Shown one piece after another: positions 1-11,600 of a stretch of DNA of 64,000 nucleotides (its first letter is position 1; each line of letters opens with the position of its first letter). The stretch covers positions 408,161,034 to 408,225,033 of the forward strand of contig OV050030.1 of assembly GCA_920105625.2 (NCBI GenBank), read 5' to 3'. This stretch comes from Clusia tigrina. Lineage: Eukaryota; Arthropoda; Insecta; Diptera; Clusiidae. The position numbers and the translations under genes are program-made. Below the pieces are notes generated by a model. The model was not told the DNA's origin. It did not search any database and saw only the letters and a program-made list of their open reading frames with translations.

Positions 1-734
1 TGTATCCTGTCTATATAGTTTTCTGTATTACTGTCTATATAGTTTTCTGTTATGGTTTTTTGGTTGATGCCGCAAAGTATGCTACATGCTTCATTTCCTG
101 TCTCTATATTAGGTCTGGGTGGCGAACTGAACTGAAATAATTGAACAATATTGGGAAGTGTTCTGCAAAACACCTTCTTTGGTGACTTAGTTATTTCTTA
201 TGAGTTAATATAAAATAAATCGTGTGTGATTAGCAGTAGAAATGCCCTTTATTTATTATTCAGTTACATACTTACTTTTTGGTTGACACACAAAAGTATG
301 CTTTAGTAAATAAGTTTCATTTCACATCTGTTTACAGTTCTGTATAGCGAAATGAACTAATTGAACTAGTTGAACACATCTCCTTTGCTTCGCAATTTCT
401 TATGAGTTATTACAAAGAAATCTGATGTGATCAGCACTAAAATTATTCCATATCTGACAAGTTTGCTGTAGTTCCATATTGAGCTTACTTTGACTTTTTG
501 AGAAAAAGCATAAATCATAAAGAATAATAATGAAATAATGAAAAGCAAAAAAGGACACAATATTACGAAATTTAAAAAGGACAGTACGTTTTTTCTTTAT
601 AATAAACATAAATATTATTAAATAAATAAAGGACTGGTAACAAATTAAATAACCCGAATAATAGACACTATTTTACTCAATCACCAACTATACTTCCATC
701 AACAGTGATGTTATATGAATCGTAAATGAATTCC
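1..734. other. AT-rich intergenic DNA with degenerate direct repeats
   Basis: No credible coding region is visible. A roughly 20-bp motif (tgtctatatagttttctgt) occurs twice in tandem near the left edge. A diverged block starting ttttggttga at about 57-230 reappears at about 275-440, sharing aaagtatgct, tgaactgaaat/atgaactaatt and atttcttatgagtta. This looks like old tandem duplication. Short open frames here are low-complexity noise. Confidence 0.5.
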
Positions 735-1168
735 AGAACATTATTATAGTTTATTTCACTCAAGTAACGAAAATGAGTGAATCGTGAACTGGAACGCAAA
801 TGTCTCTGCTTCTCTAAGAAATTTCATTTGTTTGGAAGCATACTTTGAAGCATATCGTTAATCGAAATAGAGGATCTGTGGACGATTGACATGAAGCCCG
901 TTATTCTTATGATCATTCGACAATTTTTTACCATTTACATACTACAATATAATAGAACATTATTATAGTTTATTTCGCCCAAGTGACAAAAATGAGCGAA
1001 TCAGAAACTGGAACCAAAATGTCTGTTTCTCTAAGATATTTCGTCATTCTTGAAGCATACTTTTGAGCATATATTTAATCGAATTGGAGGTTCTATGGAC
1101 ATTTGAAAGGAAGTCCTTTATTCTTACGTTAATTCGACAATTTTTTTATATACTCTAATATAATAGAA
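735..1168. repeat. Two-copy tandem repeat, 219-bp period
   Basis: The block beginning agaacattattatagtt at 735 recurs at 954. Both copies share, in the same order, a gag(t/c)gaatc motif, ctctaaga, gaagcatactttg/tgaagcatactttt, an aatcgaa segment and a ttcgacaatttttt segment. The copies have diverged by scattered substitutions and small indels, so the duplication is not recent. No coding frame spans it. It may be a remnant of a longer satellite or part of an unrecognised mobile element. Confidence 0.75.
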
Positions 1169-3017
1169 TAATGATAAAAACTAAATTTTATAAGGAGATT
1201 TTCAAGAATTGTAACAAACAAAATTGTAAGAATGTAATCGGATTGAAGGTATTAAGTAAGTTCAGGATATAATACTGAAAGGAAAAGATGTTTTGATAGC
1301 GGGTATTAATAAATAAAAATATACAAAATATTAGAAATTAATTTTTATATATTTTAAAAACCCACAGTTTTTAGAGTTATGCATTACTTTTATTGTAAGA
1401 TTTAAGAAATCCTCAAAATATGTCTCCGACTCTGATTGTAATTCAACACAATTCTAGAGTATACTCCACAATAGTATCTTAATATTTATAACCCTAATAA
1501 CACTATTTGGCCTAACTAATGAGATAAATTAAGGCAGGAAATATTACTCTTTGATTCGAATACCAACAAAAAGTATTTGTTATGGAAGGTTTCTCAGAAT
1601 TCTGGTACACTATCTGAGCTTAAAGTTAGGCGGTTTCAAGGTATGCTTACCATAAATATTGATTTTCTGAGGACACTTAACAGTAAAGCGTAAGTTTCTT
1701 CCACTGTAGAACGCACAAAATTACATTCTTATAGCAAATCATACCAAGAATTGTTCTTATCCATGAAGAAGGAATTTGGTAGCACTAAAAACGTAGTCAC
1801 TTCTGAATACCTTGTAGGGTTCTTAAAAACAAACCTCCCTATTCGAAGTTTTTCTTTAGAAATTAAATATTCAAAATAAGGCTTTTTACGAATGATTAAG
1901 TTTTTAGTGCCCCACACTAGTTCTAGTTCTAATATGAGGTATCAACATCTTATATTAAATTCAACGCTTCATATCAATGCTTAAAAACGCCCACCCTAAA
2001 CAGATTATTATGATCAAATAAATGAATAAATTTGCCTGAAATCATCAATTTAATATACTCTGTCTATGTTTTGATATGAATTTTTGGCCACTTCCGTTTA
2101 AATAAACCTTAAATTTGTGGCTTAAAGCAGAAAGGACTACGCAAACTTAAGCAACACACCCAATATGAAATATGAGTTTTGTTTTCTCTTTGGGCTTTAT
2201 TGAATTCCCAATTTGCACTGAAAACTTTAAGGTTTCATTGCCCATCATTTCATTGTAAATCAAAATCAAATGCAGCAAAGTTCAGTTACCGCAAAACCTG
2301 CACTTTTCCGTAAACAATTTTGAGGATTTGTTTACGCAAGCTGAGTTCTTGTTTTGACCTCGATTTTCTATAATTTACGAGTGCGTCTTTTGTGCTTTTG
2401 TGAAAACAATTCTTGTTAATTGGGAAAGCAAGAAAGAGAAATATGTATGCGATAAGTGGAGGATAAACAGGAGCAGGTTACCATCAGTTGATGGAGGGGA
2501 CAGTGTAGCTTTTTGCGTTAATGGTGCTCAAAAATCAACAGAGCCAATGGGGATATTTATATTTTGAATTCCTATGGAAATAGAAGAAGTATTGTTTTTA
2601 TAGAGAAATATGTTGTTTTAACTCATACTTATTCATGTTCTTAGGTCGCTATTTGTAGGCCAGTGTAATAGAAAAATTATATTGAATTAAAGTAGAGATC
2701 AACGGATTCGTGTTTTTCTATTTCTTTATTCAAAATTTATTGCAAACTGAGCCACACAAACTTATTCGCAATTCTTCTTACTTTTTAGAATAGAACATAA
2801 ACAAAATATTTATACAATAAAACCGAAGCAAATGTTTATAAACTCTTTTACCTTAAAACACGAATGTGATAATGTAATGTAATAATTACTCTTATTAGTT
2901 TTCCTGTATCCTTAAAGCTCTTGAGTATTTGCAGAAATATTTAGTTAAGTATTTATAAAACATGAATAATCTTTACATGCAAATCACAACAAAACTATTC
3001 TATATTCTCTGATACGG
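1169..3017. other. Unannotated AT-rich intergenic sequence
   Basis: Read in both orientations. Only short low-complexity frames are present, with no protein motif, RNA gene or repeat structure that I can support. Confidence 0.5.
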
Positions 3018-3029
3018 CTATCTCGTTGT

Positions 3030-3727
3030 CACTGTTATCAAATCCATGCCATATCTCGATGATCTGTTTGAACTATCACAATCACTTCAGCTTATAAGTG
3101 CATACAAAACTTCACTGTTATCAAATCCATGTGCTGAATGCTACATATCGATGCTCTCCTTGAACTGTCACAATCACTTGACATTATAAGTGAAGAGACA
3201 ACTTCACTGTTATCAAACCCATGCCATATCTCGATCATATGTCCTTATAAGTGCAGAAAAAACTTCACTGTTATCAAATCCATGTGCTAAATGCTACAAA
3301 TCGATGATCTCATTGAACTATCGCAATCACTTGAGCTTATAAGTCGAGAGACAACTTCACTGTTATCAAATTCATATGCTGAATGCTATATACCGATGAT
3401 CTCATTGAACTGTCATAATCACTTGACCTTATAAGTGCAGAAACAACATCACTGTTAATCACTGTTATCAAATCCGTGCCATATCTCGATGATCTGTTTG
3501 AACTATCACAATCACTTGAGCTTATAAGTGCAGAGACAACTTCACTGTTATCAAATCCATGTGCCGAATGCTATATTCCGATGATATACTTGAACTATCA
3601 CAATCACTTGATCTTATAAGGGCAGATGCAACTTCACTCTTATCAAATTCATTTACACAATGCGATATATCTCCTTGAACTACCACTTGAACTACCACTT
3701 GAACTAGCTTATCACTACTGACCAACT
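3030..3727. repeat. Tandem array with alternating 83/92-bp units
   Basis: The motif cactgttatcaaat recurs at about 3030, 3113, 3205, 3266, 3358, 3460 and 3543, with a variant (cactcttatc) at 3635. Spacings are mostly 83 or 92 bp (one truncated 61-bp unit and one enlarged 102-bp unit). Each unit continues with catg(c/t), a tatctcgatgatct segment, gaactatcacaatcacttga and cttataagtgcag. The 92-bp version carries an additional tgctgaatgctacata segment. This gives a dimeric higher-order repeat of about 175 bp. The right edge degenerates into three short cttgaactacca repeats at about 3674-3705. There is no coding potential. Confidence 0.85.
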
Positions 3728-5709
3728 TTTTCACACACTTGATGATAATCCGTAAAACACTTTCCGTCTGTAAAAAGAACACCGTAAAACAATAGTTCAG
3801 TTCAGTCGTGAATTGAAAGCAGTAGTGCTAGAAATTGACACACAGTAAAGTTGAAGCTAGTTCAACTATTTTAGTGTGTTTAAATTGATTAACTGTTTAT
3901 TTCTTAAATTAATTTCTGTTAATTTGAACTAATTTTATTACAGACAAGATTTTCATATTAGTTGACTCTATCCAGTGATGTGAAAGACTAATTTTCGTAT
4001 TCCTATTTTTTCTATTTCTGTATGATCAATCTCTGCTACAATTTTGTGTACAAATGCTGCTGCTACAAATTAGTGGCATTTATCGCATGCGATAAATAAT
4101 TCGAATGCACGAACTCAATTTACTGCAGATCTGGATTAGGCACGTTCAACATTAGCTTCAGCCACTTTTAAAAATAGAACCAAATGGAAGTACCGCCGAC
4201 GAGTCTACAATTAAATAGTTAATTATACAATTTGATTATATCACCACAGATAGACTTGTGCTTAAGCAAACATATCTGGAAATTAGACTACATTAAAAAA
4301 TGTCAACTCATGTCATTTTTTACGATAAACGTAATGAATAAATAAATATAAAATTAGTCGAATGTAAATATAATAATATTGTTTACTCTATTTAAGTGCA
4401 ATTTGTTTATAAAGTTGAAATGATTCTTCTCTGTAATTCGATACGTGCATTTGTTGTGCAATTTTCCTTCAGTGCAATAATGGAATAAATTTGCGTGCAT
4501 CTTTAAAATTTTCCTATTTTCTCCTCCGAAAGATCTCACTGCAAATTTCTATATTTTCATTTTTTATGCAAACTTCAGCACATTTACTGATTATTTTTTG
4601 AGAACGTTTCGCTTTTCCAGTACGGAGTATGTATGCAAAAACATGCACACATGTAAATGCAAATATTTCTGAATATAAATGCGATCATGTTTGTTTTGCT
4701 TGTGTATTTCAAGTGCGAATATTCGCATATGTATTGTTCTCATTCGATGCTGTGTGAAACTAAAGAAGTAATAAAATGGTTTATTGCATGTGCCGTTTGG
4801 GAGGCGTGGGAAAATTGTTTGCAGCATATACATTTCATTTCGCTATTTCAGTGACTTATTTGCATAAAGACCGTTTTATGTTGACATTTATGAATGTGAG
4901 GAGATATGTAATAAATCCGCAGATTTTGTTTGCGCCACAACATTGAATCCTTTAAGCGTATATGGTAAGAGAATTTTTTGTATGTGCTTGTTATGGCACG
5001 ACTGAAGAGCGGATGAAATAGTCCAATCAGTGGCCATGTGGGCAGAAACTAATCACTTTTTCTTTTTAAACGGATGCCATACAAAACACGCATTTATTGT
5101 TCACGGAGAGCAACTGAAATGAGGCCATTAATTAAGCAAACATATGTAATGATTTGATGGTCCTTCGCGATTGGTATTCAGCCACTCCCAACTAATTTTA
5201 GCACATGTACTTCTTCACAATTTAATTGCGAAATTTATAAATAAATTATAATATATTTGATTGGCATTATAGTATATACTCTCCTTAAACCAGAGATAAC
5301 GTCCTCAAATATAAATTGTTACCTTGTTTTTGCTATATAAATAATTTGTTTATGTTATTTCTAAAGAGTAAGAAGAACTGACAATGTTTTGTGTCTCTCA
5401 GTTTACAATGTAGTTGGAAAAAGGATATAAAACTACGTCGCTTTTAGTCCAATAGGAGATATACTTCCTAGGTGATTACTTTCTTGACTCTCTGGGCGAC
5501 ATTAGAAATAAGAAAATAAGCTCCATCAATTGCTTCATAAATAGCTGGACTTTTGAAAGGGAATGGGACTTGTGTCTCACGCGGTATAACAAAGGGTCAA
5601 TCATAGCCTACGTGTGTCTTTTTGGCTACCGTTCAACCAACCTACCTACCTAGTCCAATATAATTATAACAATTATAATAATAATATAATTTTCTATTAC
5701 ACTGTCCTT
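3728..5709. other. Unannotated intergenic sequence
   Basis: Nothing convincing was found on either strand. Frames up to 80 codons at 4591-4854 overlap on opposite strands and look like chance. Confidence 0.45.
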
Positions 5710-7250
5710 CAAATAGAGAATTCTGAGGTCAAATATCCACGGGTTACCCTAGATACCAAATTGACCTGGAAGAGTCATGTCGAGCAGAAGGTCACTCGTA
5801 CACTAAAGGTGTTCTGGCAATGTAGGCGGACCTTCCGTAAGACTTGGGGTCTAAGTCTAGCGGTGGTGTACTGTCTGTACAATACTCTTATTAGATCCAT
5901 AATCGCAAATGCCTTGGTGGTATGGTGGAGAGCGTCCATGGTTAAGTCCATAACATCCTCTCTGATCAGGCTGTAGAGAAGTGAGTGCTCGGGTATCACT
6001 GGTGCAATGTGCACTACTTCAGGTGACGCCCTCAATGCCGTACTGAATATGCTCCACCTATTCCCCCTATTCCTCCTACTCCCCCTATTCCGCCTATTCC
6101 TCCTATTCCCTATATTCCCCCTATTCCCCCTATTCCCCCTATTCCCAATATTCCCCCTATTCCCCCCTATTAACCCTATTCCCCTTATTCCCCCTATTCC
6201 CCTATTGAGGACCGGAAGATGGCAATGAAAGCGGCGTGCAGACTCAGATTAAATGGTGTCTGGCAATACGAATTAGACTTTGGGTTGCCCGATACACCAC
6301 CAGATGTCGGAACAGTGTATACTTTTCTTGATGCCAGTGGACAATCAGGTGCTCTCTGTTAGCTTCGGCATGAGATATGAAGTAAGGTTCCTGGAACGAG
6401 ATCAATGGTTAAGTCCAGAGATTTTGCTTTGGGGTCTACATCATATCTTCTACATTGACGGATCCAAAACTTCAGACGGTAGCGGATCCGGTTGGTACTT
6501 AGATGATGAAATTAAGTACTTCTTTGCCACAGGGCAGATGACGACAGTCGTCTTAACGGAGGTCTTCGCTATCCCTGCGTGGTGGGAAATTGAGAGGAAA
6601 TGGCAAAGGAAGTGCTTAGGAATCTGCAGTGACAATTAAGCTGCACTAAAGGTCCTTGTCACCCCGTTTGTTCCTCGAATTTGATCAGTGAATGTAAGGC
6701 AAAACTGAAGAGTGTTGCAAACATAATAGGTTATGTCTTATCTCGGTTCCGGGGCTTTGTGGTATTGTTGCGAATGAGAAGGCTGAGAAGTTGGCCAACG
6801 GGTTAATTTCAGCATCGGGTCCAGAGCCCTTCTGTGGTATCAGTTCTTCAATGATCATGCGCTGAATCAACTACTTCGTGGACTCTGCCCACAAAAGGAG
6901 GTGGTCCGAGCTGAGCTCATGCAGAATTGCTGAAACAACCCGACAGGAAATTAGCGACCTTTCTTCCAAAACTCAGCAGAAAGGAAATACTGTTAGCTGT
7001 AATCATGGGCACAACACATGTGGTCAACATATGGCCACATTGGGTATCATCAACGATGCGACTTGCCAATCATGTCTTGAGATGGACGACACTACTGAAC
7101 ACTTTTCCTGTAGTTGTCCAGCGTTCGCAAGAATAAGATTAAGGCTGTTGGGTGGTGACGTATTGAATATGAATAATATTCATACTCCTTCTCTTCCCGA
7201 TATTCTTAGGTTCATTAATGAAACTATGAAGTTCAAAGAAGAGTGACCTT
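5710..7250 (+). mobile_element. Degenerate LINE (LOA/R1/I-like) ORF2 3' half
   Basis: Relic of a non-LTR retrotransposon. At 5719-5976 the frame reads as the segment just after the RT palm (VKYPRVTLDTKLTW, then an LYNTLIRSIIANALVVWW thumb-like stretch). At 6440-6600 it reads as an RNase H domain (FYIDGSKTSDGSGSGWY, then LTEVFAI). At 6878-7246 it reads as the LINE C-terminal Cys-rich motif (CQSCLEMDDTTEHFSCSCPAF) and the tail of the ORF. Frames shift and stops intervene, and a C-rich minisatellite (6058-6205) sits between RT and RNase H, so it is dead. RT plus RNase H plus a terminal CCHC motif suits the LOA/I/R1 group of LINEs, but the clade is inferred. It ends near a tatctatttatctagctatc stretch at about 7374-7396. 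Confidence 0.75.
6058..6205. repeat. C-rich minisatellite, (CCCCCTATT)n-like
   Basis: About fifteen degenerate 9-10-bp units of the form ccccctatt run from 6058 to 6205. The minus strand therefore reads aatagggggaataggggg, a series of G5 tracts with 4-nt spacers that meets the usual definition of a potential G-quadruplex. It interrupts the LINE relic between RT and RNase H. The frame through it (LFPLFPLFP-type peptide) is an artefact of the repeat. Confidence 0.85.
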
Positions 7251-7489
7251 TTCCTTCTTTCCATTCCCCCTCCTGGTATCTTTACTAACTCTCTACTCTT
7301 TCTACTGCATCTGTCCAGTTTGTAGTACAATTACCCCTGTGACTGAGTGCTCTGGTTAGTTCCAGCCCACTATATATCTATTTATCTAGCTATCTAATAG
7401 AGACTTCAGAACATGAATTGGTATGAGTAAAATCTATATCCAGTAATTTGTAAATAGTTGCTGAGTTCCAATCTGGACTGGATTATGTT

Positions 7490-7605
7490 AGTTAATTGTA
7501 TATTTTGTTTCAAATGTTTTTTATTTAATATTTTATAATTTTATAACTTAATTGCTTTTTTTCAATGTAAATATTTTGTTTCAAATATCTTTTATTTATT
7601 ATAAC
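7490..7605. repeat. Tandem AT-rich unit split by the BEL insertion (left part)
   Basis: The motif tattttgtttcaaat(g/a)t(t/c)tttttattta occurs at 7501 and 7572 here and again at 14881 on the far side of the BEL element. It is followed each time by an attttataacttaatt(g/t)cttttttcaat(g/a)taaa linker. Removing the 7.2-kb element makes these one continuous array with a period of about 70-75 bp, so the retrotransposon inserted inside a pre-existing tandem repeat. The right-hand remainder is at 14853-14935. Confidence 0.75.
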
Positions 7606-8050
7606 TGTTGCACTCAGATAGAACTATTTATTTGATTAAAAAATATTAATTTATTAACTTATGAAAACCACGTTAAACGAAAAATACGCAGCAGCATTCC
7701 TTAGCCAATTTTCACTTTTTATATATTTATTGTATAATTTATAATAATAATATTTTTTAATATACTATGTTGGGCGCCGATCCACACTTGCCGCAATTCC
7801 AGAACAGACTGACCACCGCGCAAAGAGAGCAGCTGCCGCTGCTTCGTAGCCCCGCGCCAAAATATGCCAGCAGATAAAGATGGCTTCCGCACAAATACGA
7901 TATGCACCTGCCTCGACTGTTCTCTCGCTCTCCACCGCACAACACGTGCTTTCGCACCGTACCGAACGATGGAACGCAGAGATAGACCGAAAACATGGTG
8001 CCCCAGGTACCAGGCGGAAGCCACCTGAACGTTAGGATTCGGAGTGAACA
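7606..8050 (-). repeat. BEL/Pao 3' LTR
   Basis: 445-bp direct repeat bounded by tgttgc and gaaca on the + strand, i.e. TGTTC to GCAACA on the coding strand. It contains an AATAAA polyadenylation signal on the minus strand (+ strand tttatt at about 7726-7731) followed by an AT-rich stretch. The 5-bp target duplication ataac abuts it at 7601-7605. Confidence 0.95.
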
Positions 8051-8063
8051 TGCCGCCCCCCTT
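8051..8063 (-). other. BEL/Pao polypurine tract
   Basis: Read on the minus strand, the bases just inside the 3' LTR are AAGGGGGGCGGCA, a purine-rich stretch in the right place for priming plus-strand DNA synthesis. Position is the main support. Confidence 0.7.
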
Positions 8064-8630
8064 GCATTATTGCAAGAGAAGAACATATCCACGCCGGATC
8101 CCGTTCATACCCTTCATCAATGGAGGGTGGTTTGGTGCCCGAGGGCGCAACTTCAGGAAGCATGCGCACCCCTCAATGCGGTGGCCCATCTGCTAACACA
8201 TAGTGCAGATGATCTGCGGAGTAGGGCGTAGCTGCACCGGTCTCTTCGTAATACCCAGAAAGGGCGGAACAGCGCGGGATGGTTCCCGCCTGGTCTCTTC
8301 CTGCCCTTGGTTTGGCGCTTTCGGAACCACGCAGCCAGGTGGCGCGCCGGTAATAGAGAGGTGGAGCTCGATGGGAAGTCGAATTTAGTTGACCTGGCCC
8401 GACGAGGTGCTGTTGGGTCCGGTGGCACCGCCATGGAGAGTGGAGGTGGTAGCATGGACACACTCGAACAACTGGCAGACAAAAAGCAGCATCCGTCAGG
8501 AAGCGAGTAGCGGGTCTTGTGCACCGCGCGGGCCGAAATCTGAGAAAATATCAAAAATTTAATTAGTACAAGAAGGGAGTAGATATAAAAGAAAACATAG
8601 AAACTATAAATTAAAGAAGTACAAGGTACG
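8064..8630 (-). other. BEL/Pao 3' untranslated region
   Basis: 567 bp of GC-rich DNA lie between the polyprotein stop and the polypurine tract. The longest minus-strand frame here (8153-8554) has no ATG near its start, no recognised motif and heavy overlap with other frames. I see no support for an env or accessory protein. Confidence 0.55.
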
Positions 8631-11600
8631 TTATACCCCTCCGCTGGTAGGAGGCGGCTCTTCTCCCGGTAGGATCACCACCTTCGTGATAGGTCGGGTT
8701 AGCATTCCTCGTGCGGTCCGCACATCCACAACACGCACTTTTCCGTCAGGACCAGGGTGCGTATCGGTGACCCTGCCCAGCCGCCATTCTTGAGGCGCTA
8801 GGTTGTCTTCCCGCACAACCACTAACTCACCCACCTTGACATTCACTTGAGCCGTTCGCCACTTACTCCGCCGTTGACACTCGAGAAGGTATTCGTTTTT
8901 CCACCTGACGCTGAATTGATGGGCCAGCGCCTTCAGTTTTTGCCATCGGTTCAAAATTGAGAGAAATGGGGTTGTATCCGGAGGCTCAGCTGGTGCCAAC
9001 AGTGGCGCACCCACCAAGAAATGACCAGGCGTCAGCGCTTGGAGATCCGTGGGGTCCTCCGACAGAGCGCTGATAGGCCTAGAATTAAGACACGCCTCGA
9101 TGCGCGCTAAGAGAGTCACAAATTCTTCAAACGTGTACTTAAGTTGCCCTGCCATGCGTTTGAAATGGTACTTGAAACTCTTGACCGCTGCTTCCCAAAG
9201 GCCCCCCATATGTGGAGCATGGGGGGATTAAAATCCCACTCGATCTGAGTATGAAAGTGACCCACCACGGTTCGGTCACGGATTTCGCGGAGCACCCGCT
9301 GGAAATCAAGCCTCAACGCCTTTTCCGCGCCCACAAAGTTCCGACCATTATCCGAGTGCATTTTCAAAGGACATCCCCGGCGGGCGATAAACCGAGACAA
9401 TGCCGCAAGGAAGGCAGGAGTACTCAAATCGGTAGTCGCCTCAAGGTGAACTGCTCTCGTAGCGAAGCATACAAAGATGCAGACGTACCCCTTCGTAACG
9501 TGGCATGCCCGCCCCTTATAGTGCTTGATATCAAACGGCCCCGCGAAATCAACTCCAGTATGGGTAAAAGGACGTGAACACGTGGTACGTTCAGCCGGAA
9601 GAGCTGCCATGAGCTGCTGTTGTCGACGCTTCTTCCACAGAATACATGTCTTACATTGGAGAATTGTGCTTTTAATGAGCGTTTTCGCTTTTGGAATCCA
9701 ATATTGGGTCCGGATTAGCCGCAACATTAGTTGATTCCCCCCGTGTAGGGACACCTGATGGATGAACTTCACTATCAGACGAGTCAAATGACCGTAGTAT
9801 GGCAGAATGATCGGGTGTCTCTCCGAAAATGGCAAATGTGTAGTGAGCGCCAACCGACCATTTACGCGCAGAGTACCATCGGAGTGCACGAACGGATTCA
9901 GAGCCAAAAGCGAACTGGAGCTGGATATCGGCTCCCGTGCAACAAGTGCGCTGTATTCTTTTGGGAAATACATTTTCTGCGCGAGCACAATAAGGCAAGT
10001 GGTCGTTTCAGTGATTTCTCCCCGAGTAAGCGGGGACCCCCTGTCAGGAGTCGTGTCCCGATGTTTCACCGAACAGTGGCGCATAAAGCGGCGTACGAAA
10101 CTCAACACTCGGAGGGCCCTAGAAAATGAGGAGAAGCGCAACATTGGGTCGTCCGCAGAGGACACATATACTACATGACACTTTGCAGGTCGTTGCTCTT
10201 CATCGGTTGCTAACACGTTTTCGTCCAACGGAGGCGGCCACCGTTTCCGCTCCTGCTGCAGCCAGGCCGGGCCTTCCCACCAGAGCCTGTTGTGGAGTAG
10301 TGCATCAGGTGCCACACCACGGCTAGCTAAATCTGCTGGGTTATCTTCTGAGCGGACATGACGCCAGTTGTTCACACCTACTTTGCTGGTAATAGCAGTG
10401 ACTCGATTCGCCACGAAGACTTTCCACACGTGGGGTGGCTTTCGCAGCCATGCCAACACAATCGTAGAGTCGGACCAACAAAACAAGTTGTCATCTGAAA
10501 TATTTAATAGAGGTTTGAGAGGGAAAATCAGCTCTGCTAAAAGTGTTGCCCCACATAGTTCTAAACGTGGAAGAGAGATAGTTCTCAATGGGGCCACCCG
10601 CGATTTCGCCACTAGCAAATGGGTAGAGATGGAATTGTCACCTTTACACCGAACGTAAAGGGCTGCAGCATATGCTAGCTGAGAAGCATCACAGAAGGCG
10701 TGGAACTCAATATCGCGATCAGGTGCAGATCGTACCCAGCGAGGCACGCGTACTTGGGAGATTGCCTGATACTGCGATAAGAAGTGTGTCCACCTTGTTA
10801 AAGTGGTAGGAGTAAGTTGCTCGTCCCAACCTATTTGATCCAGCCATATCTGTTGCATCAAGATCTTAGCGGAGATGACAATAGGAGCCAACCATCCCGC
10901 TGGGTCAAACAGCTGTGCGATGACCGACAGGACCTTACGTTTGGTGTATACGGCAACGATTGGCAAAGCTGCCACGTGGAAATAAAACCAATCCCCCCGC
11001 GCATTCCATCGAATACCCAAAGTGCGAGTGGTGCTGGTCTCCTCGAACTGGAGAAAATCTTCCCTAAGCAGATGCCCTGGAGGCAAACCGGATAAAATTT
11101 CTGTAGAATTTGCTGCCCACTTTCGCATTGAGAACCCGGCTGAATCCAAGCTCTCAATCAGCTCATCCCTGGTGCGAATGGCAGTAGCAATATCATGTGT
11201 ACCCACTAGAGCGTCATCCACGTACATCGAATTACGTAGCACCTGAGAAGCCAATGGGAACCTGCTCTCCATGTCGTCTGCCAATTGCAAAAGTGTCCTT
11301 ATTGCAAGATAAGGAGCACAATTCACCCCGAAGGTGACCGTTTTCAATTCATAGTCAGAGATATCGCTGTCGGGAGATTCCCTAAACACAATTCTCTGGT
11401 ATGAAGCCTGGCTTGGCTCAACCAGAATCTGACGGTACATCTTTTGTATGTCCCCGTTCAGGACATAGCGAAACATACGCCACTGGATTATTAGCCGGGT
11501 CAGATCGGCTTGTAACACTGGCCCTGTGTGTAACACGTCATTCAAGCTGACCGTGTTGGAAGTCGCCTGTGAGGCATTGAACACCACGCGAAGTTTGGTG

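Noticed and set aside
6007..6228. Leu/Pro/Phe repeat protein
   Set aside because: Translation of the CCCCCTATT minisatellite; artefact.
7719..8051. 110-codon frame within the BEL LTR
   Set aside because: Present identically in both LTRs, so it reflects LTR sequence and not a gene; no motif.
8153..8554. Possible env or accessory ORF between BEL pol and the 3' LTR
   Set aside because: No ATG at its start, no signal peptide or membrane anchor, and multiple overlapping open frames caused by high GC.
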